From JAZNOL01 sp045580815 (GTDB lineage: Bacteria; Bacillota; Clostridia; RUG12999): a stretch of DNA of 12,775 nt. Positions 7,652 to 12,775 of the stretch are shown piece by piece. The notes beneath the pieces were generated by a model, which was given only the letters and a program-made list of their open reading frames with translations, was not told the DNA's origin and ran no database searches. Positions within the stretch are counted from its first letter, which is position 1. Every line of letters starts with the position of its first letter. Location: NCBI GenBank assembly GCA_045580815.1, contig JAZNOL010000114.1:1-12775 (forward strand). Reading direction: 5' to 3'. Made by a program: the position numbers and the translations under genes.

Positions 7652-7680
7652 ATTATAACATAGTAATGTTAAAAAGACAA
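7652..7680 (-). promoter_or_regulatory. Promoter of the HTH-desulfoferrodoxin gene, with dyad operator candidate
   Basis: On the minus strand: TTGTCT (plus-strand 7675-7680), a 17-bp spacer, TATAAT (7652-7657). The spacer holds an inverted repeat TAACAT-AGTA-ATGTTA (7656-7671) that overlaps the -10 edge. This is a natural place for the encoded Xre-type protein to bind and repress its own gene. The leader is only about 15 nt. Confidence 0.7.
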
Positions 7681-7699
7681 TCCACGATTCGCAGATACT

Positions 7700-7725
7700 A
7701 AAAAACAGATGCAAATAAGCATCTG
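7700..7725 (-). terminator. Terminator of the nifS-to-peptidase operon
   Basis: On the minus strand, CAGATGC-TTATTT-GCATCTG (plus-strand 7706-7725) is followed by six T. A tandem copy of CAGATGC just before it allows a slipped alternative stem. It lies 7 bp beyond the peptidase stop codon. Confidence 0.85.
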
Positions 7726-7732
7726 CATCTGT

Positions 7733-8212
7733 TTAGTGTTTTTTGAAATAATTTAAAATCTTTTTTACGCGTGTTGATAAATAGAAATAAGACCGCATCA
7801 TAAATTTTCTGCATTTTAATGTATGTCCCCAGATAAATACATATAACTTATATATAAAATCAGAGGTTTTATATACTTTTCCTTTGCGGATAAATCCTAT
7901 TACCTTTGCAATAACCTGCTCGGGGTATATGGGATATTCAATAACATTCTGATTATCACCGCAAAGTGAATATATGTTATCTTTTATTTTAACAATACGG
8001 TGAAGAACAAAGTGGCCGTTACTGCGTTTATAAAGAATAATATCAAATTTTTTTATTTTGTCGGGCTTTGATAAAATAACGCTGTCGCGGTTTTCCCAGA
8101 ACAGCGGACACATGCTTATGCCCGTAACTCCGAGAGTGAAATTTCCACCACCGTCAACAACTTCTTTTATTACAGGGGCAATTTCAGCCATTTCTGCTTT
8201 AAAAGTATTCAT
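7733..8212 (-). CDS. S24/S26 family serine peptidase (signal-peptidase-like)
   Basis: The 159-residue protein has the box TGISMCPLF with candidate nucleophile Ser33, a FDIILYKR strand, and HFVLHRIVKI with His71 in the position used as general base in SipW/archaeal-type signal peptidases (where Gram-negative LepB has Lys). A GDNQN segment follows (85-89). There is no N-terminal membrane anchor. The C-terminus has one hydrophobic/aromatic stretch (about 117-130) and a very basic tail, so membrane attachment from the C-terminal side is possible. It starts 14 bp after the PqqD-like gene with a weak GGTGA ribosome binding site, so translation is probably coupled. In this context it may cleave a modified peptide or leader; no substrate is seen nearby. 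Confidence 0.82.
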   Translation of the reverse strand: MNTFKAEMAEIAPVIKEVVDGGGNFTLGVTGISMCPLFWENRDSVILSKPDKIKKFDIILYKRSNGHFVLHRIVKIKDNIYSLCGDNQNVIEYPIYPEQVIAKVIGFIRKGKVYKTSDFIYKLYVFIWGHTLKCRKFMMRSYFYLSTRVKKILNYFKKH

Positions 8213-8226
8213 ATCAGTTTCACCAA

Positions 8227-8496
8227 TCAGTCTTCTATAATGTTTGATGCACGAAGGGTTTTTATAAACTCTGCAACATCTTCTTCGCAGGTTTTGCGAT
8301 CAACACCTTCATATTCTGCCTGAAGACTGTCTGCAAGTTTTGCTTCGTCAGCACCGTTTTCAAGAATTTTCCATAAAAATGCACCGGTTTCGTTAAGAGA
8401 AATCATACCGTTGAAATTAACACTGTCGCTACCGGTTGGTACAACAACGTTTGAACCCGCAATTGTGCGAAGTACAAAATTTTTCTTTATTTTCAT
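8227..8496 (-). CDS. PqqD-like peptide-chaperone (RiPP recognition element type)
   Basis: The 89-residue product has the PqqD pattern: an N-terminal beta segment (FVLRTIAGSNVVVPTGSDSVNFNGMISLNETGAFLWKIL) followed by helices with acidic residues (EEDVAEFIKTLRASNIIED). PqqD-type domains bind leader peptides and hand them to modifying enzymes. The ATG at 8496 is preferred, with AAAGG 9 nt upstream; a TTG at 8505 would overlap that site. It sits between the kinase-like gene (25 bp upstream) and the peptidase gene (14 bp downstream), all in one operon. No radical SAM enzyme or precursor peptide is visible in the window, so its partner is unknown. Confidence 0.85.
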   Translation of the reverse strand: MKIKKNFVLRTIAGSNVVVPTGSDSVNFNGMISLNETGAFLWKILENGADEAKLADSLQAEYEGVDRKTCEEDVAEFIKTLRASNIIED

Positions 8497-8521
8497 AAAT
8501 AACAACCTTTCTTTTTGTAAA

Positions 8522-9385
8522 TCAAAGCGAGAGCCTGTTTTTTACTGTATCTACTGCTTCTTTTGAAATATTACATCCCAGATGAAGAACAGGAACCTGC
8601 GACATAACTGTGTCTAAGGTCTGCATAAGTTTTTCTGAAAAAACTTCAAAAGCCGGGCGTGATATTTCTTCAAGAACAAGAAACAATGACTGAATCGGGT
8701 CAACATCGTTTATTGTGTTTTCTTTTGCTTGAGAAAGCATCACAATTGCGTTAAGGGGAGAGGTTTTATCGGTGTTTATGCCGGTTGTGCCACTCCATGG
8801 AATACCGGAAACATAGGGTTTACCGTCAATGATGCGAACAGCAGGGGAGTCGTCATTAATAACTGTAACGCTGTCGCCGTAGTGTGTTTTCCAAAGTCCT
8901 GTGTGAGTGGATTTTCCTGTTCCTGACGGAGCCGAAAATGCAAGTCCGTTTCCGTTAAAATCAATACATGATGAGTGTAGTACAAATCCGTTATGATTAA
9001 GCATAAAATAACGGAAAAGCTCGCCGAGCATATTGAAACAGCGTATGTCAACAGGAGCACCGCCCATAGACTGAATATCTTTCAGATAACAAAAGGCACG
9101 TGAGGTTTTTATATCCGAAATTATTGCGGCACTGTAACCTAATTCTTCGCTTAAAAAATCGTGAATTGAAAAAGTGTCACCGTCGAGATAGTATTCGCGG
9201 AAATTGTTTGCAACAGCAATTTTCTCACCTTTTGGCATAGGAACTTCGCCATTACATGAAAAAGAAACTGTAATATCGGCATGGTCGGCATCCGGGATTT
9301 CATATTCACTCATGCGATTTTTAAAATATTCGGAATTGAAACCGTCAAGAGCCATAACAAAGCCGGCAATTTTGTAATAATGCAT
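8522..9385 (-). CDS. HPr-kinase-like P-loop protein
   Basis: The 287-residue product has a C-terminal HPr kinase/phosphorylase-like nucleotide-binding domain: LHSSC (136-140), P-loop SAPSGTGKST (151-160), and VINDDSPAV (175-183) resembling the acidic Walker B region. The N-terminal half (1-130) is a separate domain I cannot name; it lacks the usual HprK N-domain. Such proteins occur beside PqqD-like proteins in some peptide-modification clusters, and one lasso-peptide-associated relative phosphorylates its precursor peptide. The start is uncertain: the ATG at 9385 has GAAAGG 13 nt upstream, and a GTG at 9394 has it 4 nt upstream. The gene lies about 30 bp after nifU. True carbon-catabolite HPr kinase is unlikely given the different N-terminus and the neighbours. 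Confidence 0.8.
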   Translation of the reverse strand: MHYYKIAGFVMALDGFNSEYFKNRMSEYEIPDADHADITVSFSCNGEVPMPKGEKIAVANNFREYYLDGDTFSIHDFLSEELGYSAAIISDIKTSRAFCYLKDIQSMGGAPVDIRCFNMLGELFRYFMLNHNGFVLHSSCIDFNGNGLAFSAPSGTGKSTHTGLWKTHYGDSVTVINDDSPAVRIIDGKPYVSGIPWSGTTGINTDKTSPLNAIVMLSQAKENTINDVDPIQSLFLVLEEISRPAFEVFSEKLMQTLDTVMSQVPVLHLGCNISKEAVDTVKNRLSL

Positions 9386-9418
9386 AAAACTCACGCAGCC
9401 TTTCGGTTGTGTTTAAAA

Positions 9419-9853
9419 TTAATGTTCGTGTTTGTGGCAGCTTTCGCAGCAGCCGTCGCAGGTTGCTTTGGGATTGACAAATTCCTCGCCGCGGCGTTTG
9501 TAATAATCTGCAATTGCCGCAGTAATAGCTTCTTCGGCAAGAACAGAGCAATGTATTTTTGCGGGCGGAAGACCACCAAGCTCATCTATAACCTGTTTGT
9601 TTGTGATTTTGAGGGCTTCTTCAATAGTTTTGCCCTTAACCATATCTGTTGCAACAGAGCTTGTTGCAATTGCGGCACCGCAACCAAAGGTCTGAAATTT
9701 AATATCTTTAATTATATTGTCTTCAATAAGAAGATACATTCTCATAATATCTCCGCATTTTGCGTTACCAACTTCACCGATTGCGTTGGCGTTTTCAAGC
9801 TCGCCTACATTGTGCGGATTTGAGAAATGTTCCATAACTTTTTCTGTATACAT
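9419..9853 (-). CDS. nifU: NifU/IscU-like Fe-S cluster assembly scaffold
   Basis: The 144-residue scaffold receives sulfur from NifS and builds Fe-S clusters. It begins MYTEKVMEHFSNPHNVGELENANAIGEVGNAKCGD, typical of clostridial NifU N-domain proteins. The three ligand cysteines are Cys33 (AKCGD), Cys58 (FGCGAAIATSS) and Cys102 (KIHCSVLA). A C-terminal tail adds CDGCCESCHKHEH (132-144), with four more Cys and three His beyond the normal fold. The start at 9853 is set by AAAGGAG 8 nt upstream; the open frame to 10003 would overlap nifS by 137 bp and is rejected. It is 13 bp after nifS in the same operon. Confidence 0.95.
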   Translation of the reverse strand: MYTEKVMEHFSNPHNVGELENANAIGEVGNAKCGDIMRMYLLIEDNIIKDIKFQTFGCGAAIATSSVATDMVKGKTIEEALKITNKQVIDELGGLPPAKIHCSVLAEEAITAAIADYYKRRGEEFVNPKATCDGCCESCHKHEH

Positions 9854-9866
9854 AAATAAAACTCCT

Positions 9867-11039
9867 TTATTTGTTATTTGCCGGATAAAGCGGCGACATT
9901 TTGCGAAGAAGAGCAACAATACGTTTAAGCTCATCAACGGTATAATCAATCTGTGAATAAGTATTATCGTCACCAAGAGTAAGACGGAGTGAACCGTGTG
10001 CAATTTCGTGCGGAAGTCCTATGGACAGGAGCACGTGCGACGGGTCAAGAGAACCCGATGTGCAAGCTGAACCGCTTGAACCGCATATTCCTGCAAGGTC
10101 AAGGTGAAGAAGAAGTGCTTCACCTTCGATATATTTGAACGAGAAATTTGCGTTTCCGGGCAGACGTTTTGTCATGTGTCCGTTAAGAATTGTATCCGGA
10201 ATTTCGGTAAGAACTCTTGAAATCAGATAATCTCTCATTTCGGCAAGTTTTAAACGGCGTTCTTCAACATCCTGCATTGAAAGATAAAGTGCTTCGGCAA
10301 GACCGATAATACCTGCAACATTTTCTGTGCCGGCACGGCGTCCGCGTTCCTGACCGCCACCAAAAATGAGGTTTTGCGGTTTGTGACCGCTACGGATATA
10401 CAGTGCACCAACGCCTTTGGGACCGTAGAATTTGTGCGCTGAAAGTGACAGCAAATCAACACCTAATTCTTCTACATTAATCGGAATTGCTCCAACAGCC
10501 TGAACAGCATCGGTATGGAAAGTTATTTTGTGCTGTTTTGCAATTTTGCCAATTTCGGCAATAGGCTGAATTGTGCCGATTTCGTTGTTTGCATACATTA
10601 CCGAAATAAGTATGGTCTGGTCGGTAATTGCATTTTCTATATCAGCAGGGGATATAATACCTTTTTCGTCAGGTTTTATATATGTTACCGAAAAACCTTC
10701 TTTTTCAAGCTGCTGGCATGTGTATAAAACTGCATGATGCTCAAAAGCAGTTGTAATTATATGATTGCCTTTTGCTTTTTTTGCATATGCTGTGCCTCTG
10801 ATTGCCCAGTTATCGGCTTCACTTCCGCAACCGGTAAAATAAATGTCGTTTGCCTTGCAACCAAGACAAAAGGCAACTTTTTCGCGTGCATTTTCAACAG
10901 CTGTGTGGTTGGATGCACCGATAGAATATATAGATGACGGATTGCCGTATTCTGATGTGAAATAGGGGAGCATTTTTGCAAGAACGTCCGGTTTCACGTT
11001 TGTTGTTGCGGCATGGTCAAGATATACTGCTCTTTTCAT
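9867..11039 (-). CDS. nifS: Cysteine desulfurase (NifS/IscS-like)
   Basis: The 390-residue PLP enzyme converts cysteine to alanine and an enzyme persulfide for Fe-S assembly. Landmarks are YLDHAATT (6-13), the EHHA stacking histidine region (100-103), HTDAVQ (175-180, PLP contacts), SLSAHKFYGPKG with the PLP lysine Lys203, RAGTEN (235-240), and the mobile catalytic loop GSACTSGS with Cys326. The long loop and NifU partner put it in the group I NifS/IscS class rather than SufS. It leads a five-gene operon from a consensus promoter about 50 bp upstream. The ribosome binding site (AAAGAGATG) is weak. No IscR-type regulator gene precedes it. Confidence 0.96.
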   Translation of the reverse strand: MKRAVYLDHAATTNVKPDVLAKMLPYFTSEYGNPSSIYSIGASNHTAVENAREKVAFCLGCKANDIYFTGCGSEADNWAIRGTAYAKKAKGNHIITTAFEHHAVLYTCQQLEKEGFSVTYIKPDEKGIISPADIENAITDQTILISVMYANNEIGTIQPIAEIGKIAKQHKITFHTDAVQAVGAIPINVEELGVDLLSLSAHKFYGPKGVGALYIRSGHKPQNLIFGGGQERGRRAGTENVAGIIGLAEALYLSMQDVEERRLKLAEMRDYLISRVLTEIPDTILNGHMTKRLPGNANFSFKYIEGEALLLHLDLAGICGSSGSACTSGSLDPSHVLLSIGLPHEIAHGSLRLTLGDDNTYSQIDYTVDELKRIVALLRKMSPLYPANNK

Positions 11040-11088
11040 TGGGATATTTCATCTCTTTCTTTTGTAGTCAAAAATTTATTCATTATAA

Positions 11089-11117
11089 ATTATATACCCA
11101 TTTTCTGATAATGTCAA
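11089..11117 (-). promoter_or_regulatory. Consensus SigA promoter of the nifS operon
   Basis: On the minus strand: TTGACA (plus-strand 11112-11117), a 17-bp spacer, TATAAT (11089-11094), all perfect. A second TATAAT follows at 11082-11087. The predicted start near 11082 gives a leader of about 43 nt. No clear IscR- or T-box-like element is seen in it. Confidence 0.85.
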
Positions 11118-11156
11118 GTCTATTATTATACAAAATTATTATAAATAATAATTGCA

Positions 11157-11249
11157 TTAATGTAAAAAATATGAAAAGAAGAGAAATATTATTTTAAAAG
11201 TATCCTCATCGGTAAGACCTTCAAAACCTTTTAAAAACTCTCTTTTCAT
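11157..11249 (-). pseudogene. 5' remnant of a phage GP20-type scaffold/minor structural gene
   Basis: The minus-strand frame from the ATG at 11249 reads MKREFLKGFEGLTDED before turning into a hydrophobic out-of-family tail (TFKIIFLFFSYFLH) and a stop. The first 16 or so residues match the conserved start of phage GP20 scaffold proteins, which are normally about 180-200 residues. A good AGAAAGG ribosome binding site precedes it. The gene is therefore cut off near 11200, where chromosomal sequence carrying the nifS promoter begins. It is too short for function and marks the left edge of the prophage relic. Confidence 0.65.
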
Positions 11250-11335
11250 GTTGCACCTTTCTTTTTGCTACGCTTTATTACGCAGGTCGCCTCTGCCGGC
11301 TCACGTAGTTTTACGTCATTGCGGACAGATTTTGT
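11250..11335 (-). other. Structured leader ahead of the scaffold remnant
   Basis: Minus-strand sequence before the scaffold start can form a long imperfect stem: CTACG near 11313 can pair with CGTAG near 11270, and GCC/GGC segments pair inside it. It is richer in GC than the flanks. I read it as phage non-coding sequence that once led the capsid-scaffold genes; no promoter is clear. Confidence 0.3.
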
Positions 11336-11339
11336 GTAC

Positions 11340-11371
11340 AAAAAAAGCACCGTGCATAAATGCATAGTGCT
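11340..11371 (-). terminator. Distal intrinsic terminator of the phage-relic toxin unit
   Basis: On the minus strand the hairpin AGCAC-TA-TGCAT...ATGCA-CG-GTGCT (plus-strand 11346-11371) is followed by a run of T (11340-11345). It is a second stop after the hairpin at 11397-11429. Confidence 0.72.
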
Positions 11372-11396
11372 TGATTTATTAAGTTTTGGGTATAAA

Positions 11397-11429
11397 AATA
11401 CCACCTTACCGCATCAGTAGGGTGGTATT
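11397..11429 (-). terminator. Proximal intrinsic terminator overlapping the stop of the 67-residue gene
   Basis: A perfect 9-bp stem AATACCACC/GGTGGTATT extends by a wobble pair and TAC/GTA to about 13 bp around a 7-nt loop, followed on the minus strand by TTTTTATA. It begins at the stop codon of the small gene at 11428-11430. Confidence 0.75.
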
Positions 11430-11631
11430 AATATATTCTTTCAATTGATTTAATATCCGGCAAAAAAACCTCTTCAATCTTTCCTTTTGAATCTTCAATC
11501 CATATGCAATCAATTTCAGGTTCGTTGTCTTTGTCGGGAATATATGAAACGCATTCTCCTGAAAATACAGAACCATTGTTACAAGCAACAGTATATTTTC
11601 GTCCGACCATATGTTCACTTAATTCAATCAT
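11428..11631 (-). CDS. Small LSm/SH3-barrel-like protein, candidate immunity partner
   Basis: The 67-residue product begins MIELSEHMVGRKYTVACNNGSVFSGECVSYIPDKDNEPEIDCIWIED and ends PDIKSIERIY. This is a strand-rich pattern (G-x-Y-T-V...G-x-V-F-x-G...I-x-S-I-E) like Sm/SH3-barrel proteins. Its ATG overlaps the stop of the toxin-bearing gene as ATGA, and an AGAGGTGA ribosome binding site sits in the end of that gene, so the two are translated together. This coupling directly after a toxin-like C-terminus suggests an immunity protein, but that is inference; it could equally be a phage head-module protein of unknown role. No membrane segment or signal is seen. Confidence 0.72.
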   Translation of the reverse strand: MIELSEHMVGRKYTVACNNGSVFSGECVSYIPDKDNEPEIDCIWIEDSKGKIEEVFLPDIKSIERIY

Positions 11632-12563
11632 TTTATCTCACCTCTTGACCGTAATATTTTCTTTTCCATGGATTTTATATCTTTTATGAGCGAAGTTTTA
11701 CTGAGTTTCTGTGAGAGTAGCAAATGAATTCTTTTTTCCTTTTCTGAAATAGATAAAGACCCAGAATGTTTTGTATACTCTGGTGTGCTGTAATATTCAA
11801 ATGCTACCTTTTTACAATATTCTTTTAACTCTGATACTGATTTTGTTTTTAATTGAGCGTGGGTTGGTACAAGGTGTGCACCATCTTGCGAGTAATGAAT
11901 ATTTGCTGTATCTGTTAAAGTTTTAAAGCTATGCTTTTTATTGACGTTTACACCTATTATTTTATCTACAGTAATTTTCTCTTTATTACCGACTCTTTTG
12001 CCAGTACCCGCTTTATCATTGATAATGCTTTTTATTTCGTTATTAGAAATAATGAAATAACTTCTGCCATTCTTGTAATTGTTAGAACCGAGAATGTGTT
12101 TATCTTGTCGTCCTTGATGTATTTTTATTATACCACCATTTGCCGCTTTTGTCAACTCATTTTTTGTTTTAACCCTCCTGAACCCACCGACCTGCATTCT
12201 CTCCATTTTAGTCGGCAGTCCCGAAGCCTTGCTCAGTTGTGCATACTTACTTGTCAGCAGATTGATTTTATACTGTGCTTCACGTCGCAGGTCATCGTTT
12301 CCGCTTGCCTTTGCCATGTTTGCAAGGTCTTTTTCATGCCGCACAGCTGTTTCAATTTTACGTTGCAGCTGGCTTGCCTCGTACCGGGTGTACTCTTTGC
12401 CCTCAAACTCAAACGTCTGCTTGTCTTCCGCTTTCATCTGCTCAAGCTGTTCGTTGCTGTATGTGGGACGTGAAATCCCCAGCAAAATTGAAAACTTAAA
12501 ATGCAGACAGCCGTATTCATTCAGCAGCGGTTCTGCCTCTTTTTCAAAAGACGGATAATACAC
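11628..12563 (-). CDS. 5'-truncated phage minor capsid protein with C-terminal polymorphic-toxin domain
   Basis: The open frame gives 311 residues from a GTG at 12563, which lacks a good ribosome binding site; it stays open to 12632. Residues 1-135 match the C-terminal part of phage minor capsid proteins (KEAEPLLNEYGC, GISRPTYS, FEGKEYTRYEASQLQRKIETAVRHEKDLA, KYAQLSKASGLPTKMERMQVGGFRRVK). The N-terminal several hundred residues are missing. Residues about 147-236 resemble the type-50 polymorphic toxin fold, predicted to be a nuclease: QDKHILGSNNYKNGRSYFII with His156, DKIIGV (200-205), IHYSQDGAHLVP with His223 and His230. A further basic tail (237-311) is unrecognised. The toxin half is visibly more AT-rich than the capsid half. 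Whether it is expressed is doubtful, since no promoter is evident. Confidence 0.8.
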   Translation of the reverse strand: MYYPSFEKEAEPLLNEYGCLHFKFSILLGISRPTYSNEQLEQMKAEDKQTFEFEGKEYTRYEASQLQRKIETAVRHEKDLANMAKASGNDDLRREAQYKINLLTSKYAQLSKASGLPTKMERMQVGGFRRVKTKNELTKAANGGIIKIHQGRQDKHILGSNNYKNGRSYFIISNNEIKSIINDKAGTGKRVGNKEKITVDKIIGVNVNKKHSFKTLTDTANIHYSQDGAHLVPTHAQLKTKSVSELKEYCKKVAFEYYSTPEYTKHSGSLSISEKEKRIHLLLSQKLSKTSLIKDIKSMEKKILRSRGEIK

Positions 12564-12613
12564 GCCCTTGACCGTCCGTGCTTCGCCTTTGGCATACTGT
12601 CTGCGTGGCTGGG

Positions 12614-12646
12614 CAAAAAAACGGGGACGGTTTTATGTCCGCCCCC
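12614..12646 (-). terminator. Intrinsic terminator of the gene at the right edge
   Basis: On the minus strand, GG-C-GGAC / GTCC-CC with an 8-nt loop (plus-strand 12623-12645) is followed by G and seven T. The left arm has one bulged C. The frame of the capsid fragment begins inside its T-tract, so it is also close to the prophage-relic junction. Confidence 0.65.
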
Positions 12647-12694
12647 TGTGCAAAATAAGAAATGTGCTGTTAAATTTTCTTGCAGGTTGTTGTG

Positions 12695-12775
12695 TTATTT
12701 TGCAGTGCTTATTTTTATTTTGTCGGCACTTATTCCTGCGTGAGTAACAATAATATCCTTTATGCGAGTTGCACC
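12695..12775 (-). CDS. C-terminal fragment of an unidentified protein, cut by the window edge
   Basis: The minus-strand frame entering at the right edge reads 26 residues and a stop: GATRIKDIIVTHAGISADKI followed by KISTAK. It is followed 49 bp later by an intrinsic terminator, which supports it as a real gene end. The R-x-K-D-I-I-V...GI-x-A-D-K-I pattern loosely recalls the end of OmpA-like domains, but 26 residues are too few to identify it. The 48 bp between its stop and the terminator hold nothing I recognise. Confidence 0.4.
   Translation of the reverse strand, partial: GATRIKDIIVTHAGISADKIKISTAK

Noticed and set aside
7631..7714. Longer N-terminus for the HTH-desulfoferrodoxin protein
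   Set aside because: It would span the promoter, the dyad and the preceding terminator, and has no ribosome binding site; the HTH domain starts right after the internal ATG with AGGAGG.
8522..9385. Bona fide HPr kinase/phosphorylase (hprK)
   Set aside because: It lacks the usual HprK N-terminal domain and context, and sits with PqqD-like and peptidase genes; only the P-loop domain is shared.
9281..9823. 180-residue plus-strand open frame across nifU and the kinase-like gene
   Set aside because: It lies opposite two strongly supported genes, has an atypical Phe/Cys/Asn-rich composition and no ribosome binding site.
9854..10003. Longer N-terminus for NifU overlapping nifS
   Set aside because: The added residues are an out-of-frame reading of the nifS end; the ATG at 9853 has AAAGGAG and matches the family start.
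11931..12473. 180-residue plus-strand open frame opposite the toxin gene
   Set aside because: It is an antisense shadow of the capsid-toxin frame, with Phe/Tyr/Cys-rich low-complexity composition and no family pattern.
1..12775. CRISPR array, tRNA or rRNA genes, insertion sequences
   Set aside because: No spaced direct repeats, no cloverleaf-like segments, no rRNA stretches and no transposase frames were seen on either strand.

Overview
The window reads as a chromosomal segment of an AT-rich, low-GC Gram-positive anaerobe, most likely an uncultured member of class Clostridia. The grounds are strong AGGAGG-type ribosome binding sites, near-consensus SigA promoters with 17-bp spacers, the rpsF-ssb-rpsR operon, a DegV lipid-binding protein, a clostridial NifS/NifU pair, and an oxygen-defence domain (desulfoferrodoxin) typical of anaerobes. 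I cannot name a genus from this sequence.

Layout, left to right. A DegV-family gene (48-935, +) is the only complete plus-strand gene. It converges on a two-gene heterodimeric ABC exporter operon (975-4447, -), and a perfectly palindromic terminator sits between them. Next, all on the minus strand and each unit with its own promoter and/or terminator, come: gap (glyceraldehyde-3-phosphate dehydrogenase, start corrected to 5579); the rpsF-ssb-rpsR operon with a consensus promoter and a structured leader; and a single gene (7049-7630) fusing an Xre-type helix-turn-helix to a complete desulfoferrodoxin/superoxide-reductase-like module. After these lies a five-gene operon transcribed from 11117 down to about 7700: nifS, nifU, an HPr-kinase-like P-loop protein, a PqqD-like protein and an S24/S26-type serine peptidase.

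The right end (about 11200-12620) is a decayed piece of a prophage morphogenesis module. It holds the C-terminal part of a minor capsid protein that carries a polymorphic-toxin-like domain, then a translationally coupled 67-residue protein that could be its immunity partner, two terminators, and the start of a GP20-type scaffold gene that runs out after about 17 recognisable codons. Both outer phage genes are cut off. The last 81 bases hold the C-terminus of another minus-strand gene followed by its own terminator.

How the genes work together. The ABC pair should form one exporter with one degenerate ATP site. rpsF/ssb/rpsR is the usual ribosome/replication operon. NifS and NifU supply sulfur and Fe-S clusters. 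The kinase-like/PqqD/peptidase trio cotranscribed with them resembles parts of peptide-maturation systems but has no visible precursor peptide, so its role is open. The most interesting items are this trio, the HTH-desulfoferrodoxin fusion, and the phage-derived toxin with its coupled small gene.
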